Part shown: positions 6,855 through 14,076 of the stretch, one piece after another
Position numbering within the stretch: the stretch's first letter is position 1
How the letters are laid out: every line of letters begins with the position of its first letter
Source: Bacilli bacterium
GTDB taxonomy: Bacteria > Bacillota_I > Bacilli_A > RF39 > UBA660
Assembly: GCA_022801735.1 (NCBI GenBank)
Contig: JAAWSW010000004.1
Coordinates: 1 to 39,107, forward strand
DNA length: 39,107 bases
Reading direction: 5' to 3'
Position numbers and translations under genes: made by a program
Notes under the pieces: generated by a model
Seen by the model: only the letters and a program-made list of their open reading frames with translations
Database searches by the model: none
What the model was told of the DNA's origin: nothing

Positions 6855-7712
6855 CTATTTAAGTTCTAATTTTTTATATAATTCATCTAAATTACTAGCA
6901 TCATCAGTATAACCACCAATTTCAGATACAACTTTCTTATCCTTAATGGCTAAAGTAAGTGGAGTACCCCAACTATCATTTTCATTAAAATAACTTAATG
7001 AATTAGTTAAAGCTGATCTATCTGAGTCTGATAAAGTATCAATTTGAATAACATAAATTGGTAAATTATTCTTTTCAGTATACTCACCAATTATTGGATT
7101 AAACTGTTGACAATATCCACAACTTGTTTGTTCTAAAACCAATACAAAAGGATTTCCACTATCATATAAACACTTATATTGTTCGTATGTAATTTCAGCT
7201 ACATTTTCATATTCTTCAGTCGCTTTTACATCACAAGCAAACTTTGATAAATTTGACTCTTTTAAGAATGTATTTAATTTATCACTATCACTTAAAATTG
7301 ATTCTTTAAAATTATCAATTTTCTTACCTTTAAATACAATAATAACATCATTTTTAAATGAATCATCATTATACTTTAATTCCTTTTTTATCACTTTCAT
7401 ATCTTCATCAGAAATATTTTGAACATCTAAATAATATAAAGCATGACCAATTTGTTTTGCTGACTTATTCAAAATGCTCTTCTCTTTTTTACTTAAATCA
7501 TTAGCAACTACTAATGCATTTTTATCCTTGCTCTCATATAAACATTGATATTGTTTATAATTCACTTTTCCAAGTTTTTCATAATCTCCATCTGCTTTTA
7601 CACCACATATAAATGTTCTATCTTTTTCAGGCCAAAAACTAATAAGTAAAATTAATCCAATAACTGCCACGATAACAACAAATATAGTAATTAAACGTTT
7701 ATTCTCATTCAT
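6855..7712 (-). CDS. Membrane-anchored protein with duplicated thioredoxin-like domain
   Basis: About 285-287 residues: a short cytoplasmic start, one membrane anchor (residues 9-29), then two related extracellular thioredoxin-like domains. The repeat is seen in ICGVKADGDYEKL...VNYKQYQCLYES (38-62) and ACDVKATEEYENV...ITYEQYKCLYDS (161-187). Only the second copy has a redox motif, CGYC at 190-193, with a likely cis-proline in SWGTPLTL. The first copy has lost the CxxC. It probably acts as an extracytoplasmic disulfide reductase or as a thioredoxin-like holder; the substrate is unknown. Two nearby ATGs (7718 and 7712) are possible; 7712 fits GAGG better. Its terminator is interrupted by an IS remnant. 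Confidence 0.8.
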   Translation of the reverse strand: MNENKRLITIFVVIVAVIGLILLISFWPEKDRTFICGVKADGDYEKLGKVNYKQYQCLYESKDKNALVVANDLSKKEKSILNKSAKQIGHALYYLDVQNISDEDMKVIKKELKYNDDSFKNDVIIVFKGKKIDNFKESILSDSDKLNTFLKESNLSKFACDVKATEEYENVAEITYEQYKCLYDSGNPFVLVLEQTSCGYCQQFNPIIGEYTEKNNLPIYVIQIDTLSDSDRSALTNSLSYFNENDSWGTPLTLAIKDKKVVSEIGGYTDDASNLDELYKKLELK

Positions 7713-7776
7713 ATTCATACCTCTTTCCTATATAATAATAACATATTTTAATTATTTTATCTACCTATTAATTACG

Positions 7777-7801
7777 AAAAAACAAGCATTTGCTTGTTTT
7801 T
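7777..7801 (-). terminator. htpX terminator
   Basis: Arms AAAAACAAGC and GCTTGTTTTT around ATTT, 5 bp after the htpX stop, with T-runs on both strands. Confidence 0.88.
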
Positions 7802-7806
7802 CTACA

Positions 7807-8685
7807 TTATTGAATATTTTGTAATTTATTAATACGATTAGAAGTACTAGGATGTGTACTCCATAACGAGTCGCGATTTTTTCCTTTTAAAGGATTAACT
7901 ATAAACAAAGATTCAGTCGCTTTATTTACTTGCATATTCTCATTTTCAGTTTCTAATTTATTAAGGGCGCTAATTAGACCTTCCCTATTTCTTGCTATTT
8001 CCACTGCACTTGCATCAGCCAAATATTCACGATTACGTGATATTGCTAATTTAAGTAATGTAGCAAATATAGGCGATAAAATAACAAAAACTAAACCAAT
8101 AAGCATTAAAACTGTCCCAGCCTTATTATCATTATCTCTATTGCTACCGAATATTAAACTTCTAGAAAACATATCAGATAAAATTGTTACAAAACCAACC
8201 ATAACAATTGCAATAGTTGATACCAATATGTCATAATTTTTAATGTGTGATAACTCGTGTGCCAATACACCTTCTAATTCATACTTATCTAACTTATTTA
8301 AAAGACCAGTTGTAACACATATAACTGCATGTTCAGGATTTCTTCCCGTTGCAAAAGCATTTAATGCAGATGTCTCCATAACATAAAGTTTAGGAAGTGG
8401 TAATCCCGCACTTATGCATAAAGATTCCAAAGATACATTAAGTTGTAAAAATTCCTCTCGAGTTGCTGGTCTTGCACCATTAACACTTAAAATCATTTTA
8501 TCAGAATTATAATACGATATAAAAGCCGAAAGAAAAGCAAAACCTAACCCTATAGCACCTGCTATATAAATATTATCACAGAAAAATAAAGAAAGAAAAT
8601 AAACCAATAAAGTAACAAAAACAAAACATAATGTAATGATTAATCCAGTTTTTAATTTATTTTTACGTACATCTCTTAATATCAT
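7807..8685 (-). CDS. htpX: HtpX-family membrane zinc metalloprotease (M48)
   Basis: A 292-residue integral membrane peptidase of family M48, involved in quality control of membrane proteins. Two N-terminal membrane segments (about 13-35 and 38-58) are followed by the catalytic zinc motif HELSH at 143-147. Two further hydrophobic segments follow, then NREYLADASAV, whose glutamate is the third zinc ligand, and a C-terminal STHPSTSNRI motif typical of the family. It begins 1 bp after lemA with its ribosome site inside the lemA end, the common lemA-htpX operon order. All catalytic residues are present. Confidence 0.95.
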   Translation of the reverse strand: MILRDVRKNKLKTGLIITLCFVFVTLLVYFLSLFFCDNIYIAGAIGLGFAFLSAFISYYNSDKMILSVNGARPATREEFLQLNVSLESLCISAGLPLPKLYVMETSALNAFATGRNPEHAVICVTTGLLNKLDKYELEGVLAHELSHIKNYDILVSTIAIVMVGFVTILSDMFSRSLIFGSNRDNDNKAGTVLMLIGLVFVILSPIFATLLKLAISRNREYLADASAVEIARNREGLISALNKLETENENMQVNKATESLFIVNPLKGKNRDSLWSTHPSTSNRINKLQNIQ

Positions 8686-8686
8686 T

Positions 8687-9220
8687 TTATAATTCCACCT
8701 TTACTATTTTTTTGTCTTCTTCATTTACTTTAAAGTATTCCTTCTCTTTATATCCAATCATTTTAGCCATTATATTATTTGGAAAAACTGTAATAGCAGT
8801 ATTATAATGTTGAACTGTATCATTATAAAATTGTCTAGCAAAGGCAATTTTATCTTCTGTTCCAGTCAATTCAATTTGTAAGTTTTTAAAAACTTCATTT
8901 GCCTTTAAATCAGGGTAATTTTCTGAAAGCATTAATAATTTATTCAAACTATTACTAACCTTCTCGCTATTTTTAGCTATTTCACTCATCGATGTTACAG
9001 CATTTCTAGCGTTAACAACATCAATTAGTACTTGGCTCTCATAAGTTGCATATCCCCTAGTAACTTCTACTAAATTAGGAATCAAATCAGCACGTCTCTT
9101 TAATTGATTATCAATTTGTGACCATGCATTCTTACATCTGATATTTAATTTTACTAAATAGTTATATAAAATAATTAATAAAATAACAATAACCACTATA
9201 ATTATCAAAAATATTTTCAT
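8687..9220 (-). CDS. lemA: LemA family protein
   Basis: A 177-residue LemA-family protein: one N-terminal membrane anchor (residues 2-20) and a long alpha-helical extracytoplasmic part. Family signatures include NAWSQIDNQLKRRADLIPNL, YATYESQVLIDVVNAR, YPDLKANEVFKNL and FARQFYNDTVQHYN. LemA proteins are commonly encoded with HtpX-type proteases, as here. Their molecular role is not settled. The ATG is preceded by AAGGATG, and a promoter lies directly upstream. Confidence 0.95.
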   Translation of the reverse strand: MKIFLIIIVVIVILLIILYNYLVKLNIRCKNAWSQIDNQLKRRADLIPNLVEVTRGYATYESQVLIDVVNARNAVTSMSEIAKNSEKVSNSLNKLLMLSENYPDLKANEVFKNLQIELTGTEDKIAFARQFYNDTVQHYNTAITVFPNNIMAKMIGYKEKEYFKVNEEDKKIVKVEL

Positions 9221-9247
9221 TGTAATCTCATCCTTCCAATTAATAAT

Positions 9248-9276
9248 ATTTTACCACACTTATCCCTATTTTTAAA
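9248..9276 (-). promoter_or_regulatory. lemA-htpX promoter
   Basis: TTTAAA (9271-9276), 17 bp, then TAAAAT (9248-9253) with an upstream TGG, an extended -10 arrangement seen at several promoters in this window. Confidence 0.55.
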
Positions 9277-9376
9277 GTTAACTTCCTTCTTATTAATATT
9301 ATGTTTCATTTTCTTGTTTTTCACATTTAAATTTAATTAATTTTTTTAAATAAAAAAGCAGGAATTTGATAGACGA

Positions 9377-10174
9377 GTGCAGTATATTACATATGGAGGG
9401 GCAAAATATAAAGAAAGGAGGGTAATCAATATTAAAGATTTAGAGGAACTAACGTCTAAAATAACTAATATAAAATCTAAAGGATGGATTAAAGCCGTTA
9501 ACAACCATACCAGCGGAATCGGCCTTACTTTAGAGCATGAACTAGGCGTAAATAGTGGAGATTTTGAAATACCAGATTATGGCCAAATTGAATTAAAAAC
9601 TAAAAAGATAAATAGTGAACCATATACTACATTGTTTAATGCTACACCAGATAGTTATTTATTTGAAATAAAAAGAATACAAGAAGAATATGGATATCCA
9701 CATTCTAAAAATCCAAACTTCAAAGTATTTAATGTATCATTTGATGGTTCAAATTATAAATCAATAGGCAATAAATTTCTTTTTATTTTAAACGTTGACT
9801 GGAATAAGAAAATTGTTATTTTAAAAGTATTCGATAAATATAGCAAACGCTTAATTGACGATAAAATCTCTTGGTCATTTGAATTATTAAAAGAAAAGTT
9901 ATATAGAAAACTAAAATATTTAATGTTTATCAAAGCTAAAAGAAAATATGAATTTCCATATGTTTACTATAAATACACACAAGCACAATTTTATATTTTA
10001 AGAAGTTTTGATGATTTTTTAAAAGCAATAGAACAAGGAAATATAAGAGTAACTTTTAAAATTAATGCTATTTTAAATGGTAAAAACAAAGGGAAAATGC
10101 ATGATCATGGTACAAGTTTTGAAATAAAAGAAACAGATTTAGATAAAATTTTTATAAAAAGTATAACTATATAA
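9377..10174 (+). CDS. MvaI/BcnI-family restriction endonuclease (solitary)
   Basis: A protein of about 250-265 residues matching the MvaI/BcnI restriction endonuclease family, whose known members act as monomers on CC-containing sites. Visible signatures are GWIKAVNNHTSGIGLTLE at residues 36-53 and ELGVNSGDFEIPDYGQIELK. The latter contains the PD-(D/E)xK site D67-x4-E72-x-K74, the same spacing as in MvaI. No methyltransferase is adjacent; the nearest is 25 kb away with its own nuclease partner. The start is doubtful. GTG 9377 lacks a good ribosome site, while a strong AAAGGAGGG at 9414-9422 precedes an in-frame ATT at 9431 that would begin just before the conserved domain. Site specificity cannot be read from sequence. 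Confidence 0.8.
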   Translation: MQYITYGGAKYKERRVINIKDLEELTSKITNIKSKGWIKAVNNHTSGIGLTLEHELGVNSGDFEIPDYGQIELKTKKINSEPYTTLFNATPDSYLFEIKRIQEEYGYPHSKNPNFKVFNVSFDGSNYKSIGNKFLFILNVDWNKKIVILKVFDKYSKRLIDDKISWSFELLKEKLYRKLKYLMFIKAKRKYEFPYVYYKYTQAQFYILRSFDDFLKAIEQGNIRVTFKINAILNGKNKGKMHDHGTSFEIKETDLDKIFIKSITI

Positions 10175-10219
10175 TAAAATATTAGAGTTTTTATACTAAT
10201 ATTATTTATTAAAACGCAA

Positions 10220-10259
10220 AACCGTTGAATATCAACGGTTAGTTTTGTATATACAAAAC
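10220..10259 (+). terminator. Hairpin pair after the MvaI/BcnI-like gene
   Basis: AACCGTTGA (10220-10228) and TCAACGGTT (10232-10240) form a 9-bp stem. An 18-bp perfect palindrome GTTTTGTATATACAAAAC follows at 10242-10259. The first stem matches the tRNA terminator family. There is no long T-run, so termination is likely but not certain. Nothing else is seen in 10260-10405. Confidence 0.55.
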
Positions 10260-10405
10260 GAAGAAACATGATATAAAACATACGAAAAAGAAATAACCAC
10301 TTTACTAAAAATAATAACAAATTTTAAACAAAGCCTTAGAAAATCAAATTTAAGGGATTAAGGGACAAAGCAGTTGCAGTTTCTCACTATACTTTGTATG
10401 CACAT

Positions 10406-10430
10406 AAAAACCGTTGATTTCTCAACAGTT
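10406..10430 (-). terminator. Terminator of the tRNA-Arg/tRNA-Pro unit
   Basis: On the minus strand AACTGTTGA, a GAAA loop and TCAACGGTTTTT follow tRNA-Pro by 10 bp. It is the third copy of the AACCGTTGA stem in this window. Confidence 0.85.
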
Positions 10431-10440
10431 ACTTTTTCAA

Positions 10441-10517
10441 TGGTCGGGAAGACAGGATTTGAACCTGCAACAGCTTGGTCCCAAACCAAGTGCTCTACCA
10501 AGTTGAACTACTTCCCG
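10441..10517 (-). tRNA. tRNA-Pro (anticodon TGG)
   Basis: Acceptor CGGGAAG paired with CTTCCCG, anticodon stem CTTGG/CCAAG with loop TTTGGGA giving TGG, T-loop GGTTCAAATCC, and encoded CCA. Confidence 0.96.
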
Positions 10518-10521
10518 GTAA

Positions 10522-10598
10522 TGGCGCGCCAGCCAGGAGTCGAACCCGGAACCTTTTGATCCGTAGTCAAACGCTCTATCCAATTGAGCTACTAGCGC
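10522..10598 (-). tRNA. tRNA-Arg (anticodon ACG)
   Basis: Acceptor begins GCGCTAG. Anticodon stem TTTGA/TCAAA with loop CTACGGA gives ACG, normally edited to ICG. T-arm GGGTTCGACTCC and CCA are encoded. Four bases separate it from tRNA-Pro downstream. Confidence 0.96.
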
Positions 10599-10658
10599 AA
10601 GCTGACACATATCATTTTTAATAAACTATTTAATATGTCTCACATCAAGACATCTATA

Positions 10659-10687
10659 ATGTTACCATTTTTTTTCATATAAGTCAA
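10659..10687 (-). promoter_or_regulatory. Promoter of the tRNA-Arg/tRNA-Pro unit
   Basis: Minus-strand TTGACT (10682-10687), 17 bp, TAACAT (10659-10664). This separates the Arg-Pro pair from the ten-tRNA unit upstream. No gene is seen elsewhere in 10599-10796. Confidence 0.65.
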
Positions 10688-10796
10688 CATTTTTAACAAT
10701 TATTTTTATAGTATTATATGTATCTAATATAACAATTAAAAACTTATACATTTATATTATATTCACTATGTTAAATTTGTTTCATATATAAACAAT

Positions 10797-10824
10797 AAAA
10801 AAACGCATATCGAATTTAGCGCTT
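10797..10824 (-). terminator. Terminator of the ten-tRNA unit
   Basis: Minus-strand arms AAGCGC and GCGTTT (one G-U pair) around a 12-base loop, followed by a run of T. It lies 14 bp after tRNA-Phe. The stem is weak but well placed. Confidence 0.55.
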
Positions 10825-10837
10825 GTTATTTCTTACC

Positions 10838-10913
<76 letters not shown>

Positions 10914-10916
10914 GAA

Positions 10917-10992
10917 TGGCGGTCCCGACGAGAATCGAACTCGCGATCTTCTGCGTGACAGGCAGACGTGATAACCGCTACACCACGAGACC
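10917..10992 (-). tRNA. tRNA-Asp (anticodon GTC)
   Basis: Acceptor GGTCTCG, anticodon stem TCTGC/GCAGA with loop CTGTCAC giving GTC, T-arm AGTTCGATTCT, CCA encoded. Three bases before tRNA-Phe. Confidence 0.96.
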
Positions 10993-10995
10993 AAA

Positions 10996-11072
<77 letters not shown>

Positions 11073-11092
11073 ATATCAAAATATAAACTAAA

Positions 11093-11183
11093 TGGCGGAG
11101 AAAGAGGGATTCGAACCCCCGCGCCGTTTCCGACCTCCCGGTTTTCAAGACCGGTCCCTTCAACCAGACTTGGGTATTTCTCC
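11093..11183 (-). tRNA. tRNA-Ser (anticodon TGA)
   Basis: A 91-nt class II tRNA with a long variable arm. Acceptor GGAGAAA, anticodon stem CCGGT/ACCGG with loop CTTGAAA giving TGA, CCA encoded. Confidence 0.96.
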
Positions 11184-11187
11184 ACGT

Positions 11188-11276
11188 TGGTGCCTAAGGC
11201 CGGACTTGAACCGGCACGGGATATGACTCCCGCAGGATTTTAAGTCCTGTGCGTCTACCAATTTCGCCACTCAGGC
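11188..11276 (-). tRNA. tRNA-Leu (anticodon TAA)
   Basis: An 89-nt class II tRNA. Acceptor GCCTGAG paired with CTTAGGC, loop CTTAAAA giving TAA, long variable arm, CCA encoded. Confidence 0.96.
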
Positions 11277-11296
11277 ATTAATAATAAAAATAAAAA

Positions 11297-11372
11297 TGGT
11301 GTCCCGCCCGAGACTCGAACTCGGGACCCTTTGATTAAAAGTCAAATGCTCTACCAACTGAGCTAACGGGAC
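11297..11372 (-). tRNA. tRNA-Lys (anticodon TTT)
   Basis: Acceptor GTCCCGT, anticodon stem TTTGA/TCAAA with loop CTTTTAA giving TTT, T-arm AGTTCGAGTCT, CCA encoded. Confidence 0.96.
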
Positions 11373-11378
11373 AAACAA

Positions 11379-11453
11379 TGGCTGCCTCGGCTAGATTCGA
11401 ACTAGCGCATGCCACAGTCAAAGTGTGGTGCCTTACCGCTTGGCTACGAGGCA
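11379..11453 (-). tRNA. tRNA-Gln (anticodon TTG)
   Basis: Acceptor TGCCTCG paired with CGAGGCA, anticodon stem CCACA/TGTGG with loop CTTTGAC giving TTG, T-arm AGTTCGAATCT, CCA encoded. Confidence 0.95.
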
Positions 11454-11459
11454 ATCACC

Positions 11460-11543
11460 TGGTGGAGAGAGATGGATTCGAACCATCGAACCCGAAGGAA
11501 CAGATTTACAGTCTGCCGCGTTTAGCCACTTCGCTACCTCTCC
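11460..11543 (-). tRNA. tRNA-Tyr (anticodon GTA)
   Basis: An 84-nt class II tRNA. Acceptor GGAGAGG, loop CTGTAAA giving GTA, variable arm around TTCGGG, CCA encoded. Confidence 0.96.
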
Positions 11544-11549
11544 AAATAA

Positions 11550-11625
<76 letters not shown>

Positions 11626-11633
11626 AAAAAAAA

Positions 11634-11710
11634 TGGTGGGCGATATAGGACTCGAACCTATGACCCCTTGCTTGTAAGGCAAGTGCTCTAACCAACTGAG
11701 CTAATCGCCC
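11634..11710 (-). tRNA. tRNA-Val (anticodon TAC)
   Basis: Acceptor GGGCGAT, anticodon stem CTTGC/GCAAG with loop CTTACAA giving TAC, T-arm GGTTCGAGTCC, CCA encoded. First gene of the ten-tRNA unit, 19 bp after the -10 box. Confidence 0.96.
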
Positions 11711-11729
11711 ATTTCTCTGGACGTAATTA

Positions 11730-11758
11730 AATATATCATTTAAATATCTATTTGTCAA
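11730..11758 (-). promoter_or_regulatory. Promoter of the ten-tRNA unit
   Basis: Minus-strand TTGACA (11753-11758), 17 bp, TATATT (11730-11735). The -35 box lies inside the last codons of the upstream S1-domain gene, which stops at 11748. Confidence 0.85.
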
Positions 11759-12125
11759 TAGAATTTTTAGTATTTTTGATACTTTTTATTTTTTTTGCCA
11801 CCCATACTGGTAATTTTCTTCCTAAAGTAGTAAAACCACTGCTAGTTTCAATAATATTTCTTCTTTTTGGCTTACCATTCATGCGATATTTTATATTTTT
11901 AATACTAAGTTTCAAATGTGCTTCTTCATCATCAACTTCTAAAATTTCAACATATATATGATCACCAACATTTACAAAATCTGTTATATTTCTAACAAAT
12001 CCTCTTGAAATTTCAGATATATGAATTAGTCCTGTATAAAATTCGTCAAATGAAACAAAAGCCCCATATGGCTCAATACAAGTAACTGTACCTTTAACAA
12101 CTTTTCCCTTTTCATATTTTGCCAT
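11748..12125 (-). CDS. S1-domain RNA-binding protein (CvfD/YugI-like)
   Basis: A 125-residue protein with one S1 RNA-binding domain at its N-terminus: KGKVVKGTVTCIEPYGAFVS, LIHISEIS and GDHIYVEILEVDDEEAHLKLS. A basic tail of about 50 residues follows. Small single-S1 proteins of this layout (general stress protein 13, CvfD) associate with ribosomes and act in post-transcriptional control in Bacilli. The start is set at the ATG at 12125, behind AGAGGTG; an upstream in-frame ATG would add 17 hydrophobic residues not found in the family. The end of the gene carries the -35 box of the tRNA operon that follows. Confidence 0.85.
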   Translation of the reverse strand: MAKYEKGKVVKGTVTCIEPYGAFVSFDEFYTGLIHISEISRGFVRNITDFVNVGDHIYVEILEVDDEEAHLKLSIKNIKYRMNGKPKRRNIIETSSGFTTLGRKLPVWVAKKIKSIKNTKNSIDK

Positions 12126-12180
12126 ATAAACACCTCTAAATAAATTATACCACAAAATTAAAAAAGAAAAAACCAACCTC

Positions 12181-12210
12181 TTTACTTAAAGAGATATTAT
12201 ATTATATAAT
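12181..12210 (+). promoter_or_regulatory. nfu promoter
   Basis: TTTACT (12181-12186), 18 bp, TATAAT (12205-12210), giving a very short leader. The -35 lies in a small hairpin CTCTTT-ACTT-AAAGAG (12178-12193). Confidence 0.45.
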
Positions 12211-12225
12211 AAAGTTGGTGATAAA

Positions 12226-12462
12226 ATGACAGAAGAGCAAAAAATTATTGAAATTATTGACAAACTAAGACCATTTTTAATAACAGATGGCGGTAATATC
12301 GAATTTATAAAATATGAAAATAATATTGTTTACATAAAAATGTTAGGCGCCTGTGCTGGATGTGATTTAATTGACATAACCTTAAAAGAAGGTATAGAAG
12401 GAGCAATTAAAGAAGAAATACCAAATGTCAAAGAAGTAATAAATGTAAACAGTCCAATTTAA
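12226..12462 (+). CDS. NifU C-terminal (NFU) domain iron-sulfur protein
   Basis: A 78-residue stand-alone NFU domain, which carries iron-sulfur clusters to target proteins in the cytoplasm. It shows the family pattern: an N-terminal helix with LRPFLITDGGNIEF and the cluster-binding cysteines C43 and C46 in GACAGCD. The C-terminal half reads IEGAIKEEIPNVKEV. Length is typical for Bacilli NFU proteins (YutI type). It is the only plus-strand gene in this stretch, divergent from the S1 gene. No other suf or isc gene is in the window. Confidence 0.93.
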   Translation: MTEEQKIIEIIDKLRPFLITDGGNIEFIKYENNIVYIKMLGACAGCDLIDITLKEGIEGAIKEEIPNVKEVINVNSPI

Positions 12463-12508
12463 ACTAACAAACAAATACAATGGTAAAGGTAATTAAATTA
12501 AAAGATAA

Positions 12509-13417
12509 TTATTCTAACCATTCAATAGGTGTTATTGACAAATAATTCCTATAATACCTATAAATATTTTTAATAATATATTGATAGTCGTCAACTTTAC
12601 TGATGACTTTTTTTAATTCAGCTTTTCTATCCACACCACTTATAATATCCTCATATAAATCAAAATAATATGTAGGATATAACATTCTTGCCAAAAACAA
12701 TAAACACTCTTCTGACCCTAAATTACCATACTGCATAAACTCCATTATTTCCCCTTCAATATTATGCCCAGCAAAAAAACAATGCTTAAAATACTCTGCC
12801 ATATCCCTAATACGATAATCAACAACCAAATTCAAAGGGTTATATAAATCAAACAAAGTATCCTCTGCCCTAATTCGATCATGACTTATAGTTTTAAAAA
12901 CCATCAAATTTTTCTTCTCATCACCTAAAACCATATTAACCAATTGAATAGCAGTTTCGCCCATACCAACAAAATAACTAAAAGTATCTCTAATTTCAGG
13001 GTGTTTTTGCCCTAACTGACCTATTTCATATTCCAGATAATCAATTTTATCAGCCCACAATATTCCCCAATTAGTTCTTTCAATACTATTATTCCCACTA
13101 AAATGCATATTAACAAACGAATATATTTTTTCTAATGTAATCTCACCTTTGTCATAAAAAACACGCATTAAAATATAAGGAACACCATTTATTAAAGTCG
13201 CTATCTGTTTATCCCTATTTAAAATAATTTGATGAACATAAATACCATGTCTCAATGCCTGCACATGTAAGTCATAAATACTTTGAAGTATTGTAACATC
13301 ACCCTTATATGGTACTAAAGCATAATGATAATTTTCATAATCAAAATAAAACATTTTTTTATTTTGATGAATATCACAATTAATTATATTATAAAAATAA
13401 TTTAAAGCATTCTTCAT
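12509..13417 (-). CDS. Spore-coat-associated kinase-like protein (CotI/YutH-like)
   Basis: A 302-residue cytosolic protein with the layout of the CotS/CotI/YutH spore-coat family, related to aminoglycoside phosphotransferases. The N-terminal lobe is seen in YHYALVPYKG...LQALRHGIYVHQII and GVPYILMRVF. The C-terminal lobe has TNWGILWADKIDYLEYEIGQ, HPEIRDTFSYFVGMGETAIQ, ISHDRIRAEDTLFDLYNP and LVVDYRIRDMAEYFK. The usual catalytic HGD..NN motif is not evident; HDR and DYRIRD occupy similar places, as in YutH, so it may be a pseudokinase. The start is taken at 13417 behind GAGGTGA; the ATG at 13450 lacks a ribosome site. It is divergent from cotZ, which supports a sporulation role. Family assignment is moderate. 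Confidence 0.6.
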   Translation of the reverse strand: MKNALNYFYNIINCDIHQNKKMFYFDYENYHYALVPYKGDVTILQSIYDLHVQALRHGIYVHQIILNRDKQIATLINGVPYILMRVFYDKGEITLEKIYSFVNMHFSGNNSIERTNWGILWADKIDYLEYEIGQLGQKHPEIRDTFSYFVGMGETAIQLVNMVLGDEKKNLMVFKTISHDRIRAEDTLFDLYNPLNLVVDYRIRDMAEYFKHCFFAGHNIEGEIMEFMQYGNLGSEECLLFLARMLYPTYYFDLYEDIISGVDRKAELKKVISKVDDYQYIIKNIYRYYRNYLSITPIEWLE

Positions 13418-13530
13418 GATATTCACCTCATCTCTAATATTCAAATACATCCATACTATTTAACTTTATGAAATAAATAAAAGTAAAATGATAAAATATC
13501 AAATTTATAAATTATTTGGGTAATTCATTT

Positions 13531-13560
13531 ACACCCTTTTACGCGCCCCAGCATATGTTA
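13531..13560 (+). promoter_or_regulatory. Sigma-K-like promoter of cotZ
   Basis: CATATGTTA (13552-13560) fits the mother-cell sigma-K -10 pattern CATANNNTA exactly. ACAC (13531-13534) is a fitting -35 with 17 bp between. The predicted start is about 25 nt before cotZ. On the minus strand CATAAAGT (13463-13470) is a weaker sigma-E-like box for the divergent gene. Confidence 0.6.
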
Positions 13561-13589
13561 TATTGAGAATAAATGAAGGGGTGGATTAT

Positions 13590-14036
13590 ATGTGTAATAA
13601 CAATAACAATTCAAATGAATGTAGATGCATTTCTGAAATCTTAACAGTTATCAACATTTTACAAGATAATGCAGAATGTAATGATGCATGTTTAGATACA
13701 TGCGATCGTGGTTTCTTAGGATGTTCAGTATCTACATTAGGTTGTAACACAAGACCAGTAGTATTATATACTTGCTGCGGAAATGGTACACCATGGTCAA
13801 TGCCAACAACTAAAGAAGACGTTGTTTGTGGTACACCAGGTGTAACATGCTCAAACGTATTTAGAGTAGAAAAAGTAGATGGATGCTGTGCTACCTTTAG
13901 AGTACTTGCTCCAAATCCTGACACTACAGAAGTTGACACTATACCATATGTTGCAACAAATAGTTTCTTTACAATGAATCTAAATTGTGTTTGTGCATTA
14001 AGATGTTTACAAGACACACACGTAGAATGTGTATAA
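13590..14036 (+). CDS. cotZ: Spore coat protein, CotY/CotZ family
   Basis: A 148-residue cysteine-rich protein of the CotY/CotZ family, which builds the outermost crust or coat layer of endospores in an ordered, disulfide-linked lattice. Shared features are a cysteine-rich N-terminal part (CRCISEILTVINILQ, CDRGFLGC), the central NVFRVEKVDGCCATFRVL block and the C-terminal LNCVCALRCL, which matches the DLDCFCAINCL of Bacillus CotZ. More than 15 cysteines are present. The start is the ATG behind GGGGTGG. A sigma-K-like promoter lies upstream and a strong terminator downstream. This is the clearest sign that the organism forms spores. Confidence 0.88.
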   Translation: MCNNNNNSNECRCISEILTVINILQDNAECNDACLDTCDRGFLGCSVSTLGCNTRPVVLYTCCGNGTPWSMPTTKEDVVCGTPGVTCSNVFRVEKVDGCCATFRVLAPNPDTTEVDTIPYVATNSFFTMNLNCVCALRCLQDTHVECV

Positions 14037-14047
14037 TATAACTAGAG

Positions 14048-14076
14048 AAAAGACTCATAAGAAAAATGAGTCTTTT
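14048..14076 (+). terminator. cotZ terminator, shared with the converging gene
   Basis: Arms AAAAGACTCAT and ATGAGTCTTTT with a 7-base loop. T-runs occur on both strands, and the right end touches the stop of the converging gene at 14076. Confidence 0.92.

Noticed and set aside
10105..10320. A 71-codon minus-strand frame covering the end of the MvaI/BcnI-like gene
   Set aside because: It crosses the hairpin and palindrome after that gene, is an AT-driven hydrophobic translation and lacks a ribosome site.
13586..14017. A 143-codon frame on the minus strand opposite cotZ
   Set aside because: It is the antisense of the cysteine-rich coat gene. It lacks a ribosome site and any recognisable domain, while the plus-strand product clearly matches CotZ.
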